64,000 bases of DNA from Erythroxylum novogranatense (GCA_029891385.1 CM057228.1:50245783-50309782); one strand, 5' to 3'. Counted from the stretch's first letter, positions 23,978 through 35,819 are shown. The notes: a model not told the origin generated them from the sequence alone. Program-made: numbers and translations.

Positions 23978-24908
23978 TTATTTGGACAACCAAATTTTAA
24001 CTGATTGCAGCATAGAGACATCGTTTCCCAGTAACAGTATGTCATCTACATACAACACAAGGAATATGATTGTAGTCCCATTAACCTTCTTATACACACA
24101 ATGATCATCCGGATTTTGTGAGAAATCAAACTCTTTGATTGACTCATCAAAACGGATAATCCAACTCCTGGATGCTTGCTTCAATCCAAACATGGATTTC
24201 TGAAGCTTGCATACCTTTTCGCCATCGATGGAAGTGAAGCCCTCTGGTTGTGTCATACACATCCTCGGGTAGATTTCCGTTAAGGAAAGCTGTCTCCACA
24301 TCCATTTGCCATATCTCATAATCATAATGAGTGGCAATGGCTAGGAGTATCCTAATGGATTTAAGCATTGCTACGGGGCTGAAGGTTTTGTCATAGTCAA
24401 CTCTTTGTCTGTGACGAAATCCTTTAACCAGAAGCATTGCTTTATAAGTAATCACATTACCATCCATGTCGGTTTTCTTCTTGAAAACTCCTTTGCACCC
24501 TATGGGTTTTATCCCTTCAGGTGTAACAACCAAAGTCAATACTTGGTTTTCATACATGGAATCCATTTCAGATTTTATGGCACAAAGCCATTTTTCAGAC
24601 TCTGAACTTTTCAGAACCTGTTCATAGGTAGTAGGCGCATCATCTCGTATGAGCAATACGTCATTCTGTTCACTTACGAGAAATTCATATCTCTCGAGAA
24701 CAGTGCGTATCCTACTTAACCTACGAAATTCGTGTGTAGTAGAAGGTTGAACTGTTATCTCATCTATATGAGTTACAGTTTCAGATTCAGGCAGTTGATC
24801 TATGTTTGTTCGAGAATCTTGAACTTCTCCAAGTTCAACTTTGCTCCCACTGTCCTCTTGTAAAAGAAACACTTTCTTTAAGAAAACAGCATGCTTGGAA
24901 ACAAACAA
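23978..24908 (-). pseudogene. E7 reverse transcriptase remnant (copia)
   Basis: Two overlapping minus frames make up the domain. 24908-24147 (253 aa) holds the N-terminal half: SEKWLCAIKSEMDSMYENQV, GCKGVFKKKTDMDGNV, FSPVAMLKSIRILLAIA and WQMDVETAFLNGNLPEDVY. A frameshift near 24270-24250 moves to 24337-23978, with VCKLQKSMFGLKQASRSW and the catalytic YVDD (codons 24052-24041) in FLVLYVDDILLLGND. The motif set is complete for a plant copia RT; only the shift and a few changed residues (for example G for W in GCKWVFK) break it. The plus-strand frames 24405-24605 and 24806-24988 are shadows. Confidence 0.88.
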
Positions 24909-25052
24909 CTTTTGTTCCTAAGCAAGGTAGAATTGATATTCCACGATATCCTACGAACAAACAATTGTCAGACTTTGCATCAAGCTAATCTGACTGTGTC
25001 CGCTTCACATAAGGTGACAACCCCAAACTTTCAGATGAGAAAGATAGGGCTT

Positions 25053-25538
25053 TCAGTTAGTCCACATCTCATATGGAGTAACATCAATCGTCTTTAATGG
25101 AACTCTGCTTAGCAAGTAAACAAATTGCCTTGGAAAGATATTCCCAAAAGCTGCAAAACCTATCATCAATCGCACCAAGTCTAACAAGGTTCGATTTCTC
25201 CTTTCAGCCACACCATTGTGCTGCGGAGTGTAAGGTGGAGTATACTGAGATAAAATCCCATTATCTTTGAGATGATCAAAAACTATTGGTCTAAGCATTT
25301 TCCACCACGATCAGATCGTAATGTATTCATACTTTTACCAAGTTAGTTTTCTACTTCATTTCTGAATTATTTGAACGTTGCAAACGCTTCAGATTTGTAT
25401 CTCTACAGATACAGGTACTCATATCGTGAATAATCACCGATAAAAGTAATGAAGTAACGACAACCACTTATGGCATGGATGGACATCGGACCATATACAT
25501 CCGAATGTATTAGGTCTAATAGTCCATTCACTCGTTCA
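25053..25538 (-). pseudogene. E7 integrase remnant (copia), cut by E8 at its start
   Basis: Broken minus frames give a GLLDLIHSDVYGPMS-type core near 25530-25480, FIGDYSRYEYLYL near 25450, then LRSDRG near 25320. The open frame 25298-25053 holds SQYTPPYTPQHNGVAERRNR, the end of the DDE integrase core with its Glu. E8 is inserted just upstream, so the gag-pre-integrase piece at 35261-35470 is the preceding exon-less continuation of the same gene. Confidence 0.85.
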
Positions 25539-25543
25539 CCCTT

Positions 25544-27025
25544 TGATTGGACCAAATTTATACTATAAATTAGGCCCGTTTTCTTTAGTAATTATGCATC
25601 TGTTGACTCCTGATTTATGATTTTTATGTTTATTTTGGTCCCGCACATTGAGTTTTGATAAATTGCACATTGTCAGTATTTTGTTGTCATTTGTCATTAA
25701 TTCTGCATAATCTTTATTGGGACAATTGATACTGCAAATGGATTGTATTTTGTAGGACCAAAGTAGTCAACAATTAAGAAGTCAACACGCCATGAGTTAT
25801 TTGGGACGAATCAGACTCTCCATTCGCGCGGTTAATTAATGGTGTTTAATTCATTCACGCGACGAGTGACTAAATTCATTCGCCTTGGCGAATGTCGGGT
25901 GACCGGACCAAAATGGCAAAAGTATCCACTGCTTTGACCCGGCCCGCATAGCCCCTATAAAACCTTACCATTTAGGGCAAATGAAAGCGCCGCCATGTTG
26001 TTTCTTCTTCGCCTTCTCCAGTTTTCGTTCTTCGCTCACTATTTTCTCTGTTTGTTTCCTTTTCTTCTCTGTTTTAGTTTTGATAGTTTTTATATTGTGT
26101 TTGTTTCAGTTCGATCGCAGATTTACGCTCACCGCTTTCATCTTTCTCATCTCCAAGATTCCACGTCATTGCCTTCATCTTCCGGTTAAATGATCGATCA
26201 TGACTATCGGTGATTCTCCAAGAATGATGGAGTCATCCGAGTCATGGCTAAACTCTTAGTCTCCGGAAATGTAACAGAGGTCTGAGTTCTTCGAGCTTCA
26301 AGGGGTAATCAACACTGTTTTAGATTTCGGTTATGAACTTGTAACGATCCGAGTTGGTATTATTACAGTGTATAACCGATTGAGTCTTGCTATAGTTTAG
26401 TAGGGACGTTAAACTTTGATTTGTGTTAATGTTTGATTATTGTTGAATGCTGTTTTTAAATACATGGAGTTCATGTATATCAGTTGGATGATTGCATCAA
26501 TTAATTTAATCTGCCTAGTTGTGTTTGATTAAGTTGGTTGTGTTTTTATTCAAATGATTTGTTGCATTAATCATTCATAGCATACACTAAGGGTTTTAAC
26601 AAGTTTTAATTAATCGAGTTGATTAATTAATTCTTGGACTTAACGAGTTGTTAAGGTTTATTTTGAAACTTAGTGGATTTCAAACCCGATATTATTTTGA
26701 ACGATGATGACCCGAGCCACATTTTCGTGAGAGTTTTTATTAATTGTTTTCAGTCCATTTAATTTCAATTGCCTTATCTTTTCAAAATCCTAAAATATTT
26801 ATCTTTGCTTTGGTCTAGTTTAATTTTAGATTAATCACCAAAACCCCTTTTTATTGCTTTAATTGCATGCATCATTCAAACATTAGGCTAGTCTATGATC
26901 AATTGATGCATTGGTTCCTCGAGAGAGTCAATTCGAGGTTGCATCCTGTATTGCAATCCTTGGTATAAATTTAATTTGATCGGTTTCAGGATCGATTTTA
27001 ATATTGAACGATAAACCGCCGATCA
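25544..27025 (+). repeat. E8 5' LTR, 1482 bp
   Basis: TGAT..ATCA tips. It carries a TTCGC/GCGAA-rich stretch at 25822-25895 and a pyrimidine-rich leader near 25990-26100 that gives chance open frames. It is close to the 3' LTR, with most differences at CAG/CTG sites. Confidence 0.92.
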
Positions 27026-27030
27026 AATTT

Positions 27031-27048
27031 TGGCGCCGCTGTCGGGGA
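27031..27048 (+). promoter_or_regulatory. E8 primer-binding site (Athila/Tat type)
   Basis: TGGCGCCGCTGTCGGGGA, six bases after the LTR, resembles the TGGCGCCGTTGCCGGGGA of Athila/Tat elements. It differs at two positions. Confidence 0.85.
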
Positions 27049-27475
27049 ATCAAATTAATTGGTTCTCTAGGTTAGCCGTTGTTTGTTTTGATTTTAATTT
27101 TGTTTGCATTTTGTTTGCATTGCATAATTTCATTTAATTTCATTCTACTTAAGTGTTTTTAGTGTTAATCCTGCTTGTTATTTCATTACGCTTTGTTTTA
27201 AGTGTTTATTACGATTGTTCTTATTTATTGTGCGTAATTTTAAGTTAATTCGCATTTGCCTTGATTATTCAGGCTTCTTGACCGTGATTGAGTTCCTCAT
27301 TCGTCACAGCGAGTTCATCCGTCAGCCGCAATGAGTTTATATTCGCCGCAGCGAACACTACGCTTTATTCGATTCACGCAATGAAGTTCTTACACATCGC
27401 AATAACTTGAGTGAATTGAAGCCTTGCTATCCGCTGTCGCTTTAGTGAGCTATCTTAGGTGAACTTCTCTTGTGC
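27049..27475 (+). other. E8 leader with TTCGCCG-type palindromes
   Basis: Non-coding leader between primer-binding site and gag. 27298-27410 contains several imperfect palindromes such as TTCGCCGCAGCGAAC. The same motif type occurs in the LTRs and at 30490-31080. Confidence 0.7.
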
Positions 27476-29380
27476 ATGCCCGTAGACTTAGGCTAGTTCA
27501 TTTTCAACCTGAAATTGAGCGACACCTTAGACAACTTAGGAAGAACAAGAGAGAGCAAGAAAGACTTAGAACACTAGATCGATTAGAATCGAGATGGTCG
27601 AACAACAAGAATATCCCGTCAACCACCCCGAGATGGAGATCACGGTCTTAACGGTGACCAGAACGCGTAGATGACAACAATGCGAACATCGACGAGGACC
27701 ATCCGAGAAGCTACAACCTCGGACGATACTACGATCCTTTCATCGCTTTGCGCCCTAACTTCATGTAAATTTCAAGTCAAAGGTTTATTGATTAACTCTC
27801 TCCCAAATTTCACGGCTTAACGGAGAGGACCCCTACATGCATCTTCAGGCCCTCACCATGATCTGTCAGAGTATGAAGCCTGTAGGAGCACATCTGGACC
27901 AGGTGCTGTGGAAAGTCTTCCATTTGTCGTTAGAAGGAAAGGCCCGGGAGTGGTACATGAGCCTCCCAAGGCATGTCATAATGCCTATCACAGTTGGGCC
28001 AACTTACGGAAAGCTTTTCTGGAAAAGTATTTTCCAGCTTCTAGGACGTCGTCAATGAGAAAGGAGATATATTCTGCCAAACAAGATTATGACGAGTCCC
28101 TGTATGATTTTTGGAACAGATTTCAAGATCTGTTGTCTCGGTGCCCCCATCATCAGATCCCTGATGAACAACTGGTTCAATATTTTTATGATGGGGTGAA
28201 GAATCAAGAGAAAGGGATGTTGGATGCTGCGTCGGGAGGTTCATTGATTGACCTCACCGCGCCAGAAGCTTGGGCCCTAATTAAGAGAATGGCCCTGAAT
28301 CATCAACAGTATAGTGTTCGTGATTCCAGGAGCGTTAATGAAGTAGGAGCCATGTCGGCTCAAACTAAGAGGATGGAGAGCCTGGAATCAAAGGTGGATT
28401 CCCTGGAGCATAGGATAACTTCACAGTTATCCTCGATCACGGCTGAGCTTAAGAATTTGAATGTGCATCGCCCATCACCTTCCATCAATTAGTCGCACCT
28501 AGTTGCTAATCTTGTGGCTCGATGATGCACATTTCAAGTGTTTGTCTGGCAGATATGAAGAAGTCTCCAATGTATCAAGGTAGACAGATCAAAATGGGAC
28601 CCGTATTCCAACACATATAATGAGGGATGGAGATCCCACCCAAATTTTAGTTGGAGGAGTAACGAGGAAGAGCACCAAACCGCTTTCAGCAAGGGAGTGG
28701 AGCCGACAATCTACAAACCAGCCCAGATCAACAAGCGCTGACAAAGGCAACAACCACCGCCACCCAAGGAGGACACCAACCAACTGCTGCATGGTATGAT
28801 GACGTTGATGAAAGAGGAACGAACTTCACAAAGAAATCAATTCAACGCCATCGCAAACCTCATCCAACAGACTCGCCTAAGAATGCTGCCCGCTTTAGTG
28901 CCTCGAGAAACGCATGGATCAATGGGAAACCAAGGCCGAGAACTTGAACTCATATGTCACTCAATTGTCTAATAATTTGAGTGACAACCAAGCTAAAAGC
29001 GGGACCATTCCTCCAACACGGTGATTAACCCAAGAGTTTAAATGCAATTGAGTTGAGGAGGAAAGAAAGTGCATTTCAACATTCCTCAAGAAGAAGAATG
29101 CACCGAGGAAATTGAGGTCAAGAAGCGCCCAAGTGAGAGAGAAGCGAAGTGTCATGATCGAGAGTGATCGCGAAGAGGAATTGTTGAGAAATAAGAAGCA
29201 ATCACCAATTGACGATAAAGAGCAATCATCGAGCATATTAGGAAGAAGAACTGATAAGGATAAATCGAGCAAAAATGACCCTGCCAGTAAGGAAGTCAAC
29301 TTAAAGGACCTCCCTTTTTCGAACTCTTATTTGATGAGCAAGCGCTTAAGAGAAAAACAACATGAAAAGAAATCATTGAC
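27476..29380 (+). pseudogene. E8 gag remnant (Athila)
   Basis: The first ATG (27476) matches the E10 gag start by position, but a small deletion shifts the frame at once. Open pieces 27837-28058 and 27908-28492 overlap in different frames and carry the Athila gag core: QALTMICQSMKPVG, a W..FHLSLEGKAREWYMSLP block, and DLLSRCPHHQIPDEQLVQYF followed by AASGGSLIDLTAPEAW. A zinc-knuckle CG..MH remnant lies near 28510. A shift near 27980 and stops after 28492 inactivate it. The piece 29112-29402 leads into protease. Confidence 0.88.
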
Positions 29381-30244
29381 TTGTTTGGGAAAGTGGAAGT
29401 GAATGTGCCTTTGCTAGATTTGGTAAAGCGAGTTCCGGCCTACGCTAAATATTTAAAGGATCTGTGTACAAATAAGAAGAAGTTTAGGCCCAATGAGAGA
29501 GTGCAGGTGAGCTCGAATGTTTCAGCCTTGTTTAAGCCAGATACCAAGAAATGTCAGGACCCTGGATCTTTTACCATCCCTTGCACATTAGGGAAAGTGA
29601 CCATAGGTAGAGCTTTACTAGATCTAGGGGCAGCGATAAATGTGATGCCTGAGTCAGTATATAAGACCTTGGGAGTGAAGAGTATTAAGCCCACATATGT
29701 TATTCTCCAGTTAGCTGATAGGTCATTTAGGCATCCCGTGGGAATTATTGAGGACATTCTGGTCCAGGTCAAAGGCTTAGTGTTTCCTGCGGATTTTTAC
29801 GTGTTGGACATGACCTCTGAAGTGGTGCATGACACTTCCTTGATCCTTGGACGACCCTTCCTTCGGACAGCAAGTACTATGATTAGTATGAAGGAAGGGA
29901 AGATCACCATGGAAGTGGGCGATCAAAAAGTTAGCTTCAACATGTATGAAGCTATGAAGCACCCCCATGAAGATTATTCCTTGCTTGGTGTCAACATGCT
30001 TGATGTGGTGATTGACGATGCTTGTTCTGAATTTGTAGAAACTTTGACTCCTACCACTGACAATATTTTTGGGGAAAGTTTCTCCTTTGATGATTTTGCA
30101 GGAGCACATCTGGGTGCGAGTATGGACGTGGAACTGACTAGCAACCAAGTCGCCGAAATGGAGCTTGATATCGAGCGATCGTCCATCCCGAGTTACAAGA
30201 CCCACCTTGAGTGCCGTGTTTTCTTTCCTTCATTTACTATATAA
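29381..30244 (+). pseudogene. E8 aspartic protease region (Athila)
   Basis: Open frame of 287 codons with the retropepsin-like domain. CQDPGSFTIPCTLGK leads to the catalytic LLDLGAAINVMP (Asp codon at 29621), then the flap-side LADRS..HPVGIIEDILVQV, and LILGRPFLRTASTMI near 29840. Protease matures the gag particle. It has the most intact frame of E8, but is joined to gag by a shift. The protein would end at 30242; no RT follows, where a complete Athila element would continue. Confidence 0.88.
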
Positions 30245-30585
30245 TTGTGCTATGTTTTATACCAACGTGCATATTGTTGAACATGATTATATTGTTTAAA
30301 TGTGGGGAGGATCAAACCAAGAGAATTAGAGTAGTAGGTAGGATTTCCTTCGCTTGAATAAAATGTTTCCTTTGTTAGCTCTGTGTTCTCCTAATGAAGC
30401 ATAATTAGATTGAAGAAAATGGTTCATATTTGGGATGATTAATTGAATGATTGTGCAAACCGAGTAGAATCCTTACATCTTGTGATCTCGTTTCTAGGTG
30501 GTTCGCCGCAGTGAGCATCGCTGTTCACGCGGCTAACCTAGGGTTTTCATCTTATTCGCCATGCTAGCTAATCGCCGTTCGTCGC
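30245..30585 (+). other. E8 spacer with internal polypurine-like tract
   Basis: Non-coding. AATGTGGGGAGGA at 30298-30310 resembles the tract before the 3' LTR. Palindrome-type words (GTTCGCCGCAGTGAGC, CGTCGCGTGAATAAGG) lie at 30497-30592. Confidence 0.6.
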
Positions 30586-30823
30586 GTGAATAAGGACTTT
30601 TTGCCCTTCTCGACCGTTGATTTCTCTTTTGTCCGAGGCCCTTTTGGTCTTTTCTCTCTTGTGTCCTCTCGTCTCCGCTCTTTCTTTTTTCTTCTTCTTC
30701 CTTCCCCTTTCCTTCTCACTTCGCCGCCTTCCTCGCTGCCTCTCCATAGCCCTCTCCGTGCCTTCTGCTGTTTGAAGCTTCCATTCTCCTCAAATCCCCT
30801 TCCAACTGCGTTTTCACCCTTCC
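30586..30823 (+). other. E8 putative 5' exon, pyrimidine-rich, ending at a GT donor
   Basis: A C/T-rich stretch ends CTTCC|GTAAGTG (GT at 30824). The E10 counterpart at 52396-52666 has the same texture and ends CTTT|GTAAGTG. It looks like a transcribed leader for a subgenomic, spliced message for the downstream MPR ORF. The 30586-31029 frame (147 codons) runs through the donor and is probably not a protein. Confidence 0.5.
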
Positions 30824-31164
30824 GTAAGTGTTTTATTCCTTCCTCTTGTCCATTTTCGTTGTTATTCGTTAGATTTAGGCAAACAATAACGCCGATTCGC
30901 CGGATCGTTCAGAATCGCCATTCGCCGGTAAAATTCATACTTCGCCATGACGAATTTAGGGTTTCAGCTTCGGCTGCGACGAATGTCTTTGTTCGCCGCA
31001 ATAACGATAGGTTTATTCATTGCAAATAACATCCCGTTAGCCGCAAAAATGGCGAAGTCTCTCTCGCCGCAATAATGATCTTGTTGGCTGCGCAAATTGC
31101 TAAAAGACTTGATTTCGTATGATTTTGTCGGTAAATTGTCTGCATTTCTAACTTTTGTGTGCAG
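30824..31164 (+). other. E8 putative intron
   Basis: GTAAGTG at the 5' end and TTTTGTGTGCAG at the 3' end. It contains TTCGCCG-type palindromes at 30892-31075. The E10 counterpart keeps both splice sites and hosts E11. Confidence 0.5.
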
Positions 31165-32340
31165 GATCATGCCTAGAATGAAACAAGCCACCCGACCGGG
31201 CAAAGCAGAGCCATCCTCTTCTTCCTCCGATCACACCCTTTCTCCTTCCTCGTAACCTTCCCGCTTTCCTCTCACCTAGCAGATCCCGAGTATGTACAAT
31301 TAGCCACGCGAGTTGCTAGCCAAACTTTACTAAAAGAAAAATCATTTCCTCTTACTCCTGCCACCAACCCTTTGTAGGTCAACTCTTCCAACTTGAGTTG
31401 ACCGCCCGCCTAACCTCGGACCACCGGCAACCTTTCCTTTGTGCGCCAAGATATACCCATGCTCGTCAATCTCACACCTACTAATTAACTTCCGAGGTGT
31501 TTCTATTCCAGATGCTTTTACATCCGCATAATCCGAGAGCACTACCACCTCCTCGTTGTCCCTCGTTGTCCCTATTTCAATCGATCACTGATACCCCAGG
31601 ACGACGCTATTCAGACTCTCCGCTACGAGGGTACTCGGTGGCTTCAACCCCGGGGGCTCAGCGCTATATCCAGCGTCCGATCTCCTTCCACAAGCCCGCC
31701 CATGGTTACATTTTATATGTAACAACATTTTACCCACCTCCACCTCACCAACATCCCAAAGGAGCAGCCTCAGACATATACACTGCTATGATGGCCACCC
31801 CGCCGACCTAGCTTCGCCATTTCTCCGCCCGCCAAGTGTGTCCTCGCCACCAACCCCAAACATAAACTCCTCTTTCCCCATCTCATTTCGACTTATTCCG
31901 GCCTTCGAGTCCTGAACATCCACCGACCTCACCTTCCCCCGCTCTCCATTTGTCTATGTCGCTAGACGACCACGTGCCATTCCACCACCACCTCCCCGCC
32001 CAACCAGCTTCCTCTTCTTCTCCTCTCCCCTCCATCCCTCCAGCCCCTCTTCCGCACCTCCTGTTCCTCCTCCTGCTTCCTCTCCGCCTCCTATCTCTAC
32101 ACCCGTGTCTTCCCTCCTTCGCTCCACCGCTTCTTCCGAGTTGACTTTCATCAAGGCCAAGACGTTCTTGACTTGAGGTCTGCTATCTACTTTGCTGGCC
32201 CAGATGACCACCGATCATGAAGTTCACTCGCCGATGCTCACCATGCTCATGGCTCACCTCGGCTGCCTATTCCGATTCTCGCCTGACTCTTCTGCATTTG
32301 CCTCTCCGATCCGCCTGCCATCGATCCTCGTAGAATAGTA
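31165..32340 (+). pseudogene. E8 second ORF (MPR...) remnant
   Basis: After the AG acceptor comes GATCATGCCT. The ORF begins MPRMKQATRPG, Ser-rich, and stops after 28 codons (TAA 31253-31255). Further stop-broken frames to 32340 are Pro/Ser/His-rich. The E10 copy begins MPRTKNTSKSY at 62317. Athila elements can carry an extra, possibly spliced, downstream ORF (sometimes called env-like); I cannot show that this is env. The 31497-31811 and 31950-32144 frames are parts of this decayed region. Confidence 0.5.
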
Positions 32341-33751
32341 TAGGCTGTTTATTTCCTTTCTTTTGTCGTTATTGTTTTTCCTGTATTTTCTTTTCTTCGT
32401 TGTAATTTTTAGTTAGTTCTTCGGATTCTTCATTTCGTCCACACTTTTTGAGTTTAAGGATATATCCACATTTCTGTTTTATCTGTTTTTATGGTCTCCT
32501 CTATGCCCTACTAATTTTGCCATTGTGGACAATGCCATGTTTAAGTGTGGGGGAGCCATTCCCTTTTATATTTTGCATTGTACACCTTTAGAACATTATG
32601 CATAATTTTGTGGCCAACGCTTAATCGATAAATTTGGTCCCCAAATCAAACAATTTCTGCACTTGTTCTTTTGTGCCTTGCATGCAAAGCATTTATAAGT
32701 TTCAACTTGATACTTGAGTTTTTGTAAAAATGCTCTCCATTCTTCGAACGATAATTGGATCTGACAAAATTTTAACTTTTGAAGTTTTCAAAACTAAGTA
32801 AATGGGAGCATGCTAACAAGGTAGCATTTAAGTTTTAAGACTTGAGATTGATCATCGAGACAAAACCTTGTTGGAAGGATATTCGAGCCAAATTTTTCTT
32901 CTATATTTTTTGTGTGCATCCGCTTAGTCCATTCTTCTCTAGAACTTGTGTCAATTTTACTCAAAGCTTGATGGACTAGATTTTGTGGATATGATAGAGG
33001 CGTTCTTTCTTTCAGCTCTTTCCCCAAACACCAACCCTTAAACACTTTTTCCTCTTGCTAGCCCCTTGAGCCTTTTGCTATGAGCATTTGCATACATTCT
33101 TAGATGATGTCAGTAGTCTGTGTTTGATTAAAAAAAAAAAGGTATTGGAAAATGGAAAAGTGTTAGTCTTGTGTATCCCAAAAAGAGATAATAATGTGTT
33201 GTATCCCAAAAAGGGATTAGCATCTCAAAATGAGATAGCCACAATTTAAAAAAAAAAAGTGTGTGTATTCAATTTATTTTAGTGTAGTGTTTTAGTTTTG
33301 CTGTTGACATCGATTCCTCACTTTATGCGCATGCTCATATTTTTTCTTTCTTTCACATCATCCATTCATTTAGCCTTCCGCTCATTACAACCCTTAAAGA
33401 CCTCTTGATCTTCAAATTGATAGTCCTTGTAGTGGAGAAATAAAATTGATACAAGCCTATGGTAGGAGATGTATTAAGTAGATTGAGAGAAAAATATCCC
33501 TACTATACAAGTGAGTTGAGCGTAAACACCATATCCGAGTGATTCTCTGTTGTTCAATCTCTTGTGCTTAAATTCTTTCAATGTTTGTTTTATTAGCACT
33601 CTTTCAATTTGTTGCGTTCGACTTCTGATAAAGTGGATTGAGTCAATTTTGGTTATTGTTTGAACATGGGCAGAATTTTCTTTTACTCTTGTACCTTTTT
33701 GACTCTTATAAGCTTTGTTCAGGAGTACAAAGGTTTAAGTGTGGGGGAATT
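32341..33751 (+). other. E8 3' non-coding region with polypurine tracts
   Basis: There is an AAGTGTGGGGGA tract at 32543-32554 and another at 33738-33749 (TTTAAGTGTGGGGGAATT) that abuts the 3' LTR and is the functional tract by position. A(n) runs at 33130 and 33249 and short hairpin words at 33175-33235 lie between. No coding sequence. Confidence 0.75.
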
Positions 33752-35255
33752 TGATTGGACCAAATTTATACTATAAATTAGGCCCGTTTTCTTTAGTAAT
33801 TATGCATCCGTTGACTCGATTTATGATTTTATGTTTATTTTGGTCCCGCACATCGAGTTTTGATAAATTGCACATTGTCGATTTTGTTGTCATTTGTCAT
33901 TAATTACGCATAATCTTTATTGGGACAATTGATACGCAAATGGATTGTATTTTGTAGGACCAAAGTAGTCAACAATTAAGAAGTCAACACGCCATGAAGT
34001 TCACCGGGACGAATCAGACTTTCCATTCGCCGTGGCTAATTAATGGTGTTTAATTCATTCACGCGACGAGTGACCAAATTCATTCGCCGCAGCGAACTCG
34101 ATAATATCGCCTTGGCGAATGTCGGGTGACCGGACCAAAATGGCAAAAGTATCCCTTTATTTCTACCCGCATAGATTCCCTATAAAACCTTACCATTTAG
34201 GGCAAATGAAAGCGCCGCCATGATGTTTCTTCTTCGCCTTCTCCAGGTTTGCGTTCTTCGCTCACTATTTTCTCTGTTTGTTTCCTTTTCTTCTCTGTTT
34301 TAGTTTTGATAGTTTTATATTGTGTTTGTTTAGTGTTCATCCATGAGGCGGCGCTCACCGCCTTCATCTTTCTCATCTCCAAAGATTCCACGTTCATTGT
34401 CTTCATCTTCCATTAGTAAATCGATCATGACTATCGGTGATTCTCCAAAGAATGATGGAGTCATCCGAGTCATGAGCGGCTAAACTCTTAGTCTCCGGAA
34501 ATGTAACAGAGGTCGAGTTCTTCGAGCTTCAAGGGTAATCAACATCGTTTTAGATTTGGTTATGAACTTGTAACGATCCGAGTTGGTATTATTACGATGT
34601 ATAACCGATTGAGTCTTGCTATAGTTTAGTAGGACGTTAAACTTTGATTTGTGTTAATGTTTGATTATTGTTGAATGCTGTTTTAAATACATGGAGTTCA
34701 TGTATATCGGTTGGATGATTGCATCAATTAATTTAATCGCTTAGTTGTGTTTGATTAAGTTGGTTGTGTTTTATTCAAATGATTTGTTGCATTAATCATT
34801 CATAGCATACACTAAGGGTTTTAACAAGTTTTAATTAATCGAGTTGATTAATTAATTCTTGGACTTAACGAGTTGTTAAGGTTTATTTTCAAACTTAGTG
34901 GATTTCAAACCCGATATTATTTTGAACGATGATGACCCGAGCTACATTTTCGTGGAGAGTTTTATTAATTGTTTTCAGTCCCATTTAATTTCAATTGCCT
35001 TATCTTTTCAAAATCCTAAAAATATTTATCTTTGCTTTGGTCTAGTTTAATTTTAGATTAATCACTCAAAACCCCCTTTTTTATTGCTTTAATTGCATGC
35101 ATCATTCAAACATTAGGCTAGTCTAGGATCAATTGATGCATTGGTTCCTTGAGAGTCGACCCGAGGTTGCATCCTGTATTGCAATCCTTGGTATAAATTT
35201 AATTTGACCGATTTCCAGGGATCGATTTTAATATTGAACGATAAACCGCCGATCA
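33752..35255 (+). repeat. E8 3' LTR, 1504 bp
   Basis: Starts TGATTGGACC, ends GCCGATCA, followed by the TSD copy CCCTT. It has the palindrome block at 34026-34120. Confidence 0.92.
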
Positions 35256-35260
35256 CCCTT

Positions 35261-35480
35261 TCCTTTAAAGGATAACTTAGTCATCTTGCCTAATAAACAA
35301 GATTCGCATGTGTCATATGATTCATAATCAAATGACCCTAAACATCCACTCTGATGGAGCTTAGTGATGCGTGTCTCATTTATATGGCCAAGCCGACAAT
35401 GCCATGAGTAAGTTGATTTTAAATTATCTCGATAATGTCTTTTCGCGTCATTGACATTCAGAACTGACATATCTAATATG
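35261..35480 (-). pseudogene. E7 gag-pre-integrase zinc finger
   Basis: The minus frame 35470-35228 carries YSWHCRLGHINETRI, then SYDTCESCLLGKMTK: the H-x-H..C-x2-C finger at the start of copia integrase (WH..LGH..C..C). Its last codons run into E8. Protease pieces are upstream on the minus strand, with stops. Confidence 0.9.
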
Positions 35481-35819
35481 TCAATTCAATTGCATAATGT
35501 ACCAGTACCATAGAGCATTCCATTGCAACTAATATAACAACCATTGCTACTAAAAGTCCAATGGAAACTAGCTCTAATTAAACATAAAACATACAATATG
35601 TTCTTTGTTTAAAACAGGTACAAAATGTCAATTATCCAATTTGAATACAAGCCCAGTAGGGAGTAACAAGACATAAGTGTTCACGGCTAATGTAGCAACT
35701 CTTGCGCATTACCTACACGAAGGTCTAGTTCTCCTTGAATGAGCTTTCTCGTCCCCGAGGCCCCGCATATCATTTCATATGTATGAGCCACATCCGTATC
35801 AAATACCGATATGTTTGGA
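35481..35819 (-). pseudogene. E7 protease remnant (copia)
   Basis: The minus strand gives broken frames with DLRVGNAQ near 35715 and a NGCYIS..GMLYG near 35540, words found after the catalytic site in copia proteases. The catalytic DSG/DTG itself is not visible. It lies between gag and the integrase finger. Confidence 0.5.

Larger units (their letters stand above)
25544..35255 (+). mobile_element. E8: Athila-type Ty3/gypsy element, gag-protease only, 9.7 kb
   Basis: LTRs start TGATTGGACC and end GCCGATCA; the TSD CCCTT is at 25539-25543 and 35256-35260. The primer-binding site after the left LTR is the Athila/Tat type TGGCGCCG..GGGGA. Gag and protease are Athila-like. From 30245 to the 3' LTR (3.5 kb) there is no RT, RNase H or integrase, but instead a pyrimidine-rich exon-like stretch, a putative intron and an extra ORF beginning MPR. 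E8 is therefore non-autonomous as it stands. It lies within E7 in the opposite orientation. Confidence 0.92.

Noticed and set aside
30586..31029. 147-codon open frame as a protein gene
   Set aside because: C/T-rich, no family resemblance, and it runs through a conserved splice donor.
31165..32340. Naming the MPR ORF as env
   Set aside because: No signal peptide, transmembrane helix or other feature can be shown in the broken frames.
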